Positions 57,376 through 64,000 of a stretch of DNA of 64,000 bases are shown here, one piece after another. Positions within the stretch are counted from its first letter, which is position 1, and every line of letters begins with the position of its first letter. The notes beneath the pieces were generated by a model that searched no databases, was not told the origin of the DNA, and saw nothing but the letters and a program-made list of their open reading frames with translations. The DNA lies in contig NZ_LFZV01000001.1 in assembly GCF_001183965.1 (NCBI RefSeq), positions 1,823,844 to 1,887,843 of the forward strand, given 5' to 3'. Source of the stretch: Bacillus sp. FJAT-27916 (GTDB lineage: Bacteria > Bacillota > Bacilli > Bacillales > Pradoshiaceae). Made by a program: the position numbers and the translations under genes.

Positions 57376-57985
57376 ACATGTTTCTTGTTTCAGCAGCTGT
57401 TTGAATGGCTTTCTTTTTTTGCGGTAAAAACAGTGTAAGTACGAGGGCAATGAGAGCAATAATCATCATGAAATAATAGGCATCACTTGCTCCAAACATG
57501 GATGGCAGGGTTGGAGATGCCTGTAGTTCACTTGGGCTTAGCTTTATGGTATGGACGGCTGCCTGGGCAGTGAATATCGTCATGACGACTGCTGTTCCGA
57601 TGGCACCGGCTATTTGGCGGACAGTATTATTAACAGCCGAGCCATGGTTGGTCAGCTCCTTCGGCAGGGCATTCAATCCAGCTGTATTGAGCGGCATCGT
57701 AATAAAGCTTAAGCCGATGCGAAGGATGATTGTCCGTATCGTCAAGAATAAAAATGATGGAGTAGAGGCCAAATCGGTCACGGCCCACATCGCTGGCAGT
57801 ATGAATAAAAGGCCAGTAATAAAGAGTGGTTTGGCTCCAAAACGGTCATAGAGCTTGCCCGTCACCGGAGAAAGGAAGGCATTGATGACAGCCCCAGGAA
57901 GAAGGATCAGTCCTGCTTCAAATGCAGTAAAGCCTCGTCCTGTCTGCAGGTAGATGGGCAGTAAAATCATGTCCGCACACATCCA
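57374..57985 (-). pseudogene. C-terminal part of a DHA2-type MFS drug transporter
   Basis: Only about 202 of an expected 480-500 residues remain, from ADMILLPIYLQTGRGF to the end. It contains the TGKLYDRFGAKPL loop and NHGSAVNNTVRQIAGAIGTA, typical of EmrB/LmrB proteins. The 5' side is cut at 57985 and abuts a TetR fragment on the other strand. Not functional as a transporter. Confidence 0.82.
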
Positions 57986-57987
57986 AG

Positions 57988-58144
57988 GAGGGCACGGAAA
58001 CAGAAAAGCCTACGCCCTAACCAAGTATCAAGCCATATTTATGCTGCCTCTATGATGGGCATCATCCGGTGGTGGCTGGCAGATGGGCAGGAATATAGTT
58101 CTCATCATATTGCTGCACAAATCCGCCTGCTTCATAAAAGATAG
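57988..58144 (+). pseudogene. C-terminal remnant of a TetR regulator
   Basis: GHGNRKAYALTKYQAIF, then a one-base loss near 58040, then AASMMGIIRWWLADG and onward to a TAG at 58142-58144. This is the end of a TetR protein of the group with GIIRWWL(x)3G...HIAAQI. The helix-turn-helix is missing. Together with the MFS fragment it appears to be what is left of a divergent regulator-pump pair. Confidence 0.72.
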
Positions 58145-58149
58145 CATAC

Positions 58150-58974
58150 TTATTCAAGAGGTGACTGTACACTATTCAAAAGGGTTGTCTTCCTAGCCTC
58201 TAGCAGAGTATACCTTTCTGTTATAAGGGAAGCAGCCCACACCGCAGTCACGGCAAGCGCGATGCCTGCTGCCATATCACTCAGCCAGTGAATGCCGAGA
58301 TAGATCGTCGAAAACATGATGATTGGCACGCTGACATAAAACAGCGACTTAAAGACTCTGCTTGATGAGCGCGAACTGAGGAGCAATAATGTCAGCGAAA
58401 TAGAGTTATGCAGGCTTGGAAAACAATTATTCAGTCCGGAAATATTACGATATTGCGATTCGAATTCCGTATAGACGGAAGGGATTAAAAAGTCAATTTG
58501 CGGATGAATATACCATGCTTCATTTACAGGGAAAAATAAATAAAAGGGGATGGCAATGATATAATTCAGCCCAATCGCATAAATAAATGTATAAAACAAT
58601 TTCAAATCCTCCTTGAGGAGGTAGGAAACAAGAGAGACGGCAATCAAGGTGACGAACATAATGATATAGAAAAAGGTCGTTATCTCTGTTAAAAGAGGAT
58701 GGCGCAGGGCATCCTGAATGTTTGCTAGAATGGAAGCTTCATAGGTATAAAACAGGGCGGCGTAATCCGGCTGATTGGTGAATGTACTTTCATACCGCAG
58801 TTCAAGCTTATTGATGAACAGAATCAAAGCAAGGAGGCCAAGATGCCAAACCACCTGCTTTCGATGGAGAAGAATGGAGAAAACACGAAAAGGATTTTTC
58901 TGGTTAACAAAATAGACGATCATAATCGTCAAGAGAGTGATTGTAAGGGCAATGGTCTCCATGGATGTATACAT
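58150..58974 (-). CDS. PAP2-superfamily membrane phosphatase
   Basis: 274 aa with about six membrane segments. Phosphatase motifs FPSLHNS and YLGIHWLSDMAAG (SxH and GxHxxxD). Likely acts on a lipid phosphate at the membrane; related to inositol phosphorylceramide synthase-like/AUR1-type proteins. Its 3' end is 6 nt from the TetR remnant, so the deletion may have come close to it, but the C-terminus looks complete. GAGGAGG is 8-9 nt upstream. Confidence 0.82.
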   Translation of the reverse strand: MYTSMETIALTITLLTIMIVYFVNQKNPFRVFSILLHRKQVVWHLGLLALILFINKLELRYESTFTNQPDYAALFYTYEASILANIQDALRHPLLTEITTFFYIIMFVTLIAVSLVSYLLKEDLKLFYTFIYAIGLNYIIAIPFYLFFPVNEAWYIHPQIDFLIPSVYTEFESQYRNISGLNNCFPSLHNSISLTLLLLSSRSSSRVFKSLFYVSVPIIMFSTIYLGIHWLSDMAAGIALAVTAVWAASLITERYTLLEARKTTLLNSVQSPLE

Positions 58975-59120
58975 AGGAGCAGCCTCCTCTTAGGAATTAT
59001 TGGATGAAAAAATAGAATACAAATTTGCTATTTTATTGAAACCTTTGCAGGAATCAATCGTACATAGTATAGTAACAGGAAAAGAATCACCTATTTCAAA
59101 CCATTACAGGGGGAATTATT

Positions 59121-59588
59121 TTGCGTAAAAAGAGTTTAGCAACAAAAATATTAGCATCCTTTATGCTGCTGACATTTGTGTTTGCTCCGATTGCGGAGAG
59201 CACATTCGTTAACACTTCACACGAGGTCAGTGCAAAATCTTACCGCTCAGGTAAAAAATCCTTCAACTCAAATTCAGGTTCAAATACAAATAATTCTAGC
59301 ATTTTTAACCAGAAGAAATCTACAACAAGCAATGCAAAAACAACAAAAACAAATTCCTTCAACAAAGGAAGCTTTGCAAAAAGCATGCTGCTAGGCGGAG
59401 TTGCAGGTTTGCTCTTCGGAAGCTTGCTGGCGAATATGGGCATGATGGGCTCGGTGTTAGGCTTATTGGTCAATGTATTGGTGATTATCTTAATTATCGG
59501 CTTGATCAAGAGAATATTCTTCTCTCGCAATAACAATAATAATCATAACCGTCCGCGAAAAGAGGTTAATGGGCCATGGGACCGCTAA
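59121..59588 (+). CDS. Small exported Tim44-like protein
   Basis: 155 aa, TTG start with CAGGGGG 7-8 nt upstream. A signal-like segment (residues 1-35) is followed by an Asn/Ser/Thr-rich low-complexity stretch (40-80), then a Gly-rich hydrophobic region LLGGVAGLLFGSLLANMGMMG and a further membrane helix. The order matches bacterial Tim44-domain-related proteins without the Tim44 core. The next gene overlaps by 13 nt. Confidence 0.7.
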   Translation: MRKKSLATKILASFMLLTFVFAPIAESTFVNTSHEVSAKSYRSGKKSFNSNSGSNTNNSSIFNQKKSTTSNAKTTKTNSFNKGSFAKSMLLGGVAGLLFGSLLANMGMMGSVLGLLVNVLVIILIIGLIKRIFFSRNNNNNHNRPRKEVNGPWDR

Positions 59589-59866
59589 AGCTATCGGAAC
59601 AAGAGATCATTAATTCCCTTTGCTTATATATGGCTGCTAAGAGGCAGGTCAGTCCCGAGAATGTGGAAATCGAATTAATGTATGATGATGATTATGGGTT
59701 TTCCGCTGAATCACATGTTAATGGGCGCTCACAAATCTTGATTACGGCTAATATCATTGAAGCACTGCGCTTTTACATTGAACATCAGTTAAATATGGAT
59801 CCCTTTGCGGCAGCCATTGAACTTGAGTTGGATGACGATGAAGGAATCATCGCCAACGTGCGATAA
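59576..59866 (+). CDS. DUF2653 protein (YxcD-like)
   Basis: 96 aa acidic protein. LSEQEIINSLCLYMAAKRQ, VEIELMYDDDYGFSAE and AAIELELDDDEGIIA are the DUF2653 pattern. Starts within the upstream gene (13 nt overlap), so they are co-translated. Function unknown. Terminator follows. Confidence 0.82.
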   Translation: MGPLKLSEQEIINSLCLYMAAKRQVSPENVEIELMYDDDYGFSAESHVNGRSQILITANIIEALRFYIEHQLNMDPFAAAIELELDDDEGIIANVR

Positions 59867-59876
59867 ATGAGGATAA

Positions 59877-59903
59877 AGAGGCATGAGAATCTGCCTCTTT
59901 TTT
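59877..59903 (+). terminator. Terminator of the YxcD-like gene
   Basis: AGAGGCA pairs with TGCCTCT, followed by T. Confidence 0.85.
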
Positions 59904-59948
59904 CTTTGGAAAAATGAATGAAAGGTTGCGGAAGAAGTGGAATTTGTC

Positions 59949-60038
59949 ATGAATGTCCTGACTGTTATTGGAGTAATTATCCTCGTTGCTATAGGTGCGC
60001 TTCTTAAGACGTTCAAGGATCACAATCGAAGGAAATAA
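59949..60038 (+). CDS. Possible 29 aa single-span membrane peptide
   Basis: MNVLTVIGVIILVAIGALLK followed by TFKDHNRRK: one hydrophobic span and a basic tail, the layout of many small bacterial membrane proteins. The ribosome binding site is poor (GGAAG 12-13 nt upstream; a GTG at 59937 is in frame). It lies between a terminator and the next promoter. Confidence 0.4.
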   Translation: MNVLTVIGVIILVAIGALLKTFKDHNRRK

Positions 60039-60166
60039 ACACTTACATTAAATAGAAGTTTATGCTAATTTTTTTACAGAATATTCTTGAACTTTATCAC
60101 CCTAAAAGATTAATATATACGTATACTATAAAATAAAGCGTTTACATACTTAGAGGAGTGTGACAG

Positions 60167-61312
60167 ATGAAACATCCGTACATACAGGAGGAGCATGTGA
60201 TCTTCCGCAAGGCTTTCCGAAAATTCCTTGAAAAAGAAGCGTATCCTTTCTATGAGAAGTGGGAGGAGGACCGAATCATCCCGCGTACTTTCTGGGATAA
60301 GCTTGGTCAATCTGGTTATCTATGTCCAGACCTGCCGGAGGAATATGGCGGACTTGGCGTGGACTGGGGGATTTCGGTCATTATCAATGAAGAGCTGGAA
60401 AGGGTTGGTTCAGGTACAGTTGGAATCTCACTGCATAACGATATTGTCGTACCATACATAACGGCCTATGGAACACACGAACAGAAGAAGCGTTGGCTGC
60501 CAAAATGTGCCAGTGGGGAATCGATTAGCGCGATTGCGATGACAGAGCCAGGCGCCGGCTCCGATCTCGCCTCCATTGCCACGACGGCCGAGGACCGCGG
60601 GGACCATTATTTGGTCAATGGACAAAAAACCTTCATCACAAATGGCATCCAAGCAGATTTAATTATCATTGCTTGTAAAACGGATGTGCATGCGACGCCA
60701 AAGCATAAAGGAATCAGCCTGCTTGTCATTGAACGCGGCATGCCTGGCTTCTCAAGAGGCCGAAAGCTGAACAAGGTGGGGCTTCACTGTCAGGACACGG
60801 CTGAATTGATATTTGAGGATTGTATCGTGCCAAAGGAAAATCTGCTTGGCCAAGAGGGGAGCGGCTTCCTGTACATGATGGATAAGCTTCAGCAGGAGCG
60901 CCTTGTCGTGGCAATCGCAGCCCAAGTGGCAGCAGAAGATATGTTTGCCATGACCATGGATTATGTCAAATCCAGACGAGCGTTCGGAAAAGCAATCGGT
61001 GACTTTCAGAACACGAAATTCAAGCTGGCTGAAATGGCTACCGAGATTGAAATGGGACGCACCTTCCTTGACCAGCTGATTTCCAGTCATATGGCAGGTA
61101 AGGATATCGTTACAAAGGTATCAATGGCCAAATGGAAATTGACAGACATGGCCAAGCGCATCTCGGCTGAGTGCATGCAGTTATTCGGAGGCTACGGCTA
61201 TATGGAGGAATACAAGATTGCCAGACGATTCCGTGATACACCTGTCGCAAGCATCTATGCCGGTACCAATGAAATTATGAAAACCATTATTGCGAAAAAT
61301 TTAGGGCTATAA
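60167..61312 (+). CDS. Acyl-CoA dehydrogenase, paralogue 2
   Basis: 381 aa. AMTEPGAGSDLASIAT, ITNGIQADLI and catalytic Glu369 in YAGTNEIMK. Clearly paralogous to the copy at 34.1 kb but preceded by a SigA-like region and no -24/-12 box. TATACT/TATAAA and AAAGCGTTTACA (cre-like) lie at 60120-60147. Followed by a fatty-acyl ligase gene, so the pair may act on a different acyl chain. Confidence 0.92.
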   Translation: MKHPYIQEEHVIFRKAFRKFLEKEAYPFYEKWEEDRIIPRTFWDKLGQSGYLCPDLPEEYGGLGVDWGISVIINEELERVGSGTVGISLHNDIVVPYITAYGTHEQKKRWLPKCASGESISAIAMTEPGAGSDLASIATTAEDRGDHYLVNGQKTFITNGIQADLIIIACKTDVHATPKHKGISLLVIERGMPGFSRGRKLNKVGLHCQDTAELIFEDCIVPKENLLGQEGSGFLYMMDKLQQERLVVAIAAQVAAEDMFAMTMDYVKSRRAFGKAIGDFQNTKFKLAEMATEIEMGRTFLDQLISSHMAGKDIVTKVSMAKWKLTDMAKRISAECMQLFGGYGYMEEYKIARRFRDTPVASIYAGTNEIMKTIIAKNLGL

Positions 61313-61394
61313 AGAAGACTCTTTTGCACAGATGAACAGTCACCTTTAGAAACTTTTGCACCGTAAAAAAACTTTGATAAAGGGGTAACTGATT

Positions 61395-63011
61395 ATGATG
61401 AACGTACCATTGACTGTCCAATCTTTACTGGAGAGGGCTGAACAATTTTTCCCTAAGAAAGAAGTCATCTCACGAACGCATTCGAGGGTTCAACGATTAA
61501 CCTATAAGGAAATTGGCGAGCGAACAAGAAGACTGGCCGGAGCATTGATTGATTTGGGCGTCCAAAGGGGCGGGAGAGTTGGAACGCTTGCATGGAATCA
61601 TCATCGGCATTTGGAAGCGTATTTTGCGGCTCCAGGGATAGGCGCCATCAACCATACAATTAATATCCGTCTCTCAAAGGAGCATATTTCCTATATTATC
61701 AATCATGCCGAGGATGATGTGCTGCTCTTTGATGAGGATCTATTGCCAGTTGTATCAGAGATTGCGCATGAACTGACGTCTGTCAAAGCCTTTATCATGA
61801 TGACAGATGAGCAATCCTTGCCAGAGGTCAGCTTTTCACCGCTATATTCATATGAAGATTTATTGAAAAAGGGCAATCCAAAAACGCCTTTCGCCAAAGA
61901 CATCGATGAAAACGAAACGGCAGGGATGTGCTATACATCTGCCACGACAGGAAATCCAAAAGGAGTGGAATACAGCCATAGAGGTCTTGTCCTCCATAGC
62001 TTTGCCCTTGGGCTTGCTGATACAGTGGGTGTCTCCGAGAGGGATGTCATTATGCCTGTTGTTCCTATGTTTCATGTCAATGCCTGGGGTCTTCCTTTTG
62101 CAGCTACTTGGTTTGGCGCGACACAAGTACTTCCAGGGCCGCAATTTAACTCAACACTAATTGCTGAATTCATCGACGAATACCGAGTAACCAAAACAGC
62201 TGGTGTGCCGACAATCTGGCTTGGACTATTACAAGAGCTTGAAACAGGCAAATATGATACAAGCTCATTAGTCACCATCCTATGTGGAGGGTCGGCTGCT
62301 CCAAGATCCTTAATCCAAACCTATGAATATACGTACAAGATTCCGTTCAGGCATCTATATGGAATGACGGAAACGACGCCGCTCGTTCTGTTATCCAATC
62401 TAAAAAGCTATCAAACTGATCTCTCTGAAGACGAAATTCTCGACATTCGCGCTAAGCAAGGATTGATCGTACCTGGGCTGGAAATGAAAATCGTCGGCTC
62501 AGAGGGAGAAGTGGAATGGAATGGCCGTGATATGGGCGAATTAATTCTAAGGGGAAATTGGATTACAGATTCTTATTATAAAGACGAACGGACAAATGAT
62601 GCTTTCAAGGATGGATGGCTGCTGACAGGGGATATCGCGACCATTGATGAAGAAGGGAATGTCAAATTGGTTGACCGCACGAAGGATCTCATTAAAAGCG
62701 GTGGAGAATGGATATCCTCCGTTGACTTGGAGAATGCGCTCATGGCGCATGAAGCAGTCTTTGAAGCAAGTGTTGTAGCTGTGCCGCATATCCAATGGCA
62801 GGAACGGCCCATCGGATGTGTCGTATTAAAGCCTGAATATAAAGGCAAAGTCACAGCCGAAGAAATCAAAGAATTCATCGCTCCTCAATTTGCAAAATGG
62901 TGGCTTCCAGATGAAATCTTGTTCTTAGATGAGATTCCGAAGACCTCAGTCGGAAAGTTCTTAAAGCTGAAGCTGAGGGATATCGTGCAGGAGCAGCTGC
63001 AGATGAGATAA
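61395..63011 (+). CDS. Fatty-acyl-CoA synthetase (AMP-forming), paralogue 3
   Basis: 538 aa. P-loop CYTSATTGNPKG (TSA in place of TSG), core YGMTETTPL, hinge LLTGDIATIDEEGNVKLVDRTKDLIKSGGEW, catalytic Lys521 in SVGKFLK. The motif GMTETTPL and KSGGEW place it with medium/long-chain ligases. It starts 82 nt after the acyl-CoA dehydrogenase with AAGGGG, probably in one transcript. ATG 61398 is an alternative start. Confidence 0.9.
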   Translation: MMNVPLTVQSLLERAEQFFPKKEVISRTHSRVQRLTYKEIGERTRRLAGALIDLGVQRGGRVGTLAWNHHRHLEAYFAAPGIGAINHTINIRLSKEHISYIINHAEDDVLLFDEDLLPVVSEIAHELTSVKAFIMMTDEQSLPEVSFSPLYSYEDLLKKGNPKTPFAKDIDENETAGMCYTSATTGNPKGVEYSHRGLVLHSFALGLADTVGVSERDVIMPVVPMFHVNAWGLPFAATWFGATQVLPGPQFNSTLIAEFIDEYRVTKTAGVPTIWLGLLQELETGKYDTSSLVTILCGGSAAPRSLIQTYEYTYKIPFRHLYGMTETTPLVLLSNLKSYQTDLSEDEILDIRAKQGLIVPGLEMKIVGSEGEVEWNGRDMGELILRGNWITDSYYKDERTNDAFKDGWLLTGDIATIDEEGNVKLVDRTKDLIKSGGEWISSVDLENALMAHEAVFEASVVAVPHIQWQERPIGCVVLKPEYKGKVTAEEIKEFIAPQFAKWWLPDEILFLDEIPKTSVGKFLKLKLRDIVQEQLQMR

Positions 63012-63029
63012 GCATTAGAGGTAAAGGGA

Positions 63030-63058
63030 GGAGGCTGTCATGATTGTGGCAGCTTCTT
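63030..63058 (+). terminator. Terminator after ligase 3
   Basis: GAGGCTGTCA pairs with TGGCAGCTTC (G-U pairs), followed by a short T tract. Confidence 0.65.
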
Positions 63059-63180
63059 TATATACTGAAGGCTATTATAGCAAGAGAGTCCTTCTGATTT
63101 GAGTAAGTTGGCGAACAGTCGCATAGCAGGGGTTTGTAAGAGGGCTCTATCAAATGCAGCACATATGGAAAAATCTTGAC

Positions 63181-63209
63181 TTGACCAATTTCGCCAATCC
63201 TTTTATAAT
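63181..63209 (+). promoter_or_regulatory. Promoter of the tRNA-Arg gene
   Basis: TTGACC (63181-63186) and TATAAT (63204-63209) are separated by 17 bp; the tRNA begins 21 nt further on. Confidence 0.8.
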
Positions 63210-63230
63210 AATTAAGTGTCATACATAACT

Positions 63231-63304
63231 GTCCCAGTAGCTCAGCAGGATAGAGCAACAGTTTCCTAAACTGTAGGTCGGAGGTTCGAATCCTCTCTGG
63301 GACG
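63231..63304 (+). tRNA. tRNA-Arg, anticodon CCT
   Basis: Acceptor GTCCCAG pairs with CTGGGAC. The anticodon stem ACAGT/ACTGT encloses TTCCTAA, giving anticodon CCT, which reads AGG. T-loop TTCGAATC is present. Discriminator base G at 63304; CCA is not encoded. 74 nt. Confidence 0.96.
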
Positions 63305-63313
63305 TAAATGCAG

Positions 63314-63371
63314 AAACGCTGATCGAACGATATCCATAGCGATGGATATGGGAGTATCGGCGTTTTTTATT
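63314..63371 (+). terminator. Terminator of the tRNA gene
   Basis: AACGCTGAT pairs with ATCGGCGTT around an inner stem ATATCCAT/ATGGATAT, followed by six T. Confidence 0.85.
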
Positions 63372-63468
63372 GTATTCTATCAGCTTGGAAAATGGTGGTG
63401 TTTCTCTGAAGCTTCTTTAATGGAGAAAAAGGGATTTAGTATAATACCAAGTAGAAGGGTGTGATTAT

Positions 63469-63735
63469 ATGGACAGCAAGAAGAAAATGGTGGAACTTGA
63501 GATTGATGAGGAATTAATTGCTTCAATTAAAAAAATGCAAGATTTGTTGTGCAAACGGCTAGATGTTGAACTCCCTTCTCAATATGAAAATCTCCAAACC
63601 ATTATCGACCAAAGCTTGTTAGTCTATTTTGATCGAATGGATTGGTATTATCGGCTCGAAGGCCGAGAGTGGGATACATTTTATGAAAACCACCAAGGTG
63701 CCACGAATATTCCCAGCCGAATAGAAGAATCATGA
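63469..63735 (+). CDS. Small acidic protein, unknown function
   Basis: 88 aa, mostly helical, many Asp/Glu and aromatic residues (DRMDWYYRLEGREWD). No membrane segment or known motif. AGAAGGG is 8-9 nt before the ATG. Sits between the tRNA gene and a mobile-element edge, so it may be a late arrival. Confidence 0.6.
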   Translation: MDSKKKMVELEIDEELIASIKKMQDLLCKRLDVELPSQYENLQTIIDQSLLVYFDRMDWYYRLEGREWDTFYENHQGATNIPSRIEES

Positions 63736-63786
63736 TAGATAAGTAACAGGTTTTTATAATAAAAGAGTCCCTGCAGATAAACTGGT

Positions 63787-63830
63787 ACCTGTAGTTAGGA
63801 CACTTGAAAAAGAGTGTCCTAGCTACAGGT
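63787..63830. repeat. Long hairpin at the likely left edge of the IS3-type element
   Basis: ACCTGTAGTTAGGACACT (63787-63804) and AGTGTCCTAGCTACAGGT form an 18-bp near-perfect inverted repeat with a 9-nt loop, followed by TTTT. It could be a terminator for the previous gene or the folded end of the element. The right end is outside the window. Confidence 0.55.
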
Positions 63831-63875
63831 TTTCTTATATACTAGAGGTCATGAAATAAGATACAAGGGGATACC

Positions 63876-64000
63876 ATGAGTAAGATTACATTTACATCTA
63901 GAGAGATTAAACTACTTCAAAAAAACCCAAATGTACAACGTGTCAGCGAGCGATCCATCACCTATACAGATGCATTTAAAAATAGATTTATTGATGAGTA
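63876..64000 (+). CDS. Start of an IS3-type transposase orfA-like protein, cut by window edge
   Basis: ATG 63876 after CAAGGGG opens SKITFTSREIKLLQKNPNVQ, then SITYTDAFKNRFIDE to the edge. This is the opening of the HTH protein (OrfA) encoded by IS3/IS150-type elements in Bacillus. Only 41 residues are visible. Confidence 0.65.
   Translation, partial: MSKITFTSREIKLLQKNPNVQRVSERSITYTDAFKNRFIDE

Overview
The window looks like the chromosome of a Gram-positive member of the Bacillaceae. The evidence is strong AGGAGG-type ribosome binding sites, frequent TTG/GTG starts, cre-like and LacI-type operators, Bacillus-type small families (DUF4300, DUF4177, DUF4181, DUF3997, DUF2653) and Bacillus-style intrinsic terminators. 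The species cannot be named from sequence alone. Both edges carry mobile DNA: an IS21-family istAB pair on the left and the start of an IS3-type transposase orfA on the right.

Layout. 0-2.5 kb: IS21 element and a decayed thioredoxin-like gene. 2.7-10.9 kb: single genes (M14 carboxypeptidase, DUF4300 lipoprotein, tRNA-dihydrouridine synthase, small Cys-rich protein, PspA-like coiled-coil protein, TerC-family membrane protein, acetoin/diacetyl reductase). 11.0-18.1 kb: a sugar operon with a promoter flanked by three LacI/CcpA-type operators, then binding protein, two permeases, LacI regulator, ROK kinase and GH1 enzyme. The GH1 residues that should hold phosphate (S432, K439, Y441) and the zinc-less ROK kinase suggest ABC import followed by intracellular ATP-dependent phosphorylation and phospho-beta-glucoside cleavage. 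18.2-23.3 kb: membrane protein, MerR and TetR regulators, SDR, a broken Rrf2 gene and a phosphoesterase.

23.6-38.0 kb is the most interesting region: a sigma-54 regulon. Three matches to the -24/-12 consensus lie before an acyl-CoA ligase, before an operon of R2-like ligand-binding oxidase (R2lox), aldehyde dehydrogenase, iron-dependent alcohol dehydrogenase and a second ligase, and before a beta-oxidation operon (acyl-CoA dehydrogenase, thiolase, HSD10-like SDR, enoyl-CoA hydratase). A CBS-PAS-AAA+-Fis sigma-54 activator, probably starting at a rare ATT codon, and a nitronate-monooxygenase-like flavoprotein lie inside it. Gene order suggests oxidation of an aliphatic compound through alcohol, aldehyde, acid and acyl-CoA to acetyl-CoA, with R2lox as a possible first oxygenase; this is inference.

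38-47.6 kb: a multidrug-type ABC exporter pair and unrelated single genes (two GNAT enzymes, beta-lactamase-like hydrolase, nucleotidyltransferase, DUF proteins), with two dead VOC/glyoxalase genes. 48-55.4 kb: an AraR-like repressor and a ChvE/GguAB-type sugar ABC operon with an aldo/keto reductase, sharing a palindromic operator, then galM. 55.4-63 kb: TrxR-like flavoprotein, SDR lacking the canonical YxxxK, a divergent MFS/TetR pair fused by an internal deletion, PAP2-family protein, YxcD-like protein, and a second acyl-CoA dehydrogenase plus ligase pair. 63.2-64 kb: tRNA-Arg(CCT), a hypothetical gene and the IS3-type ORF.
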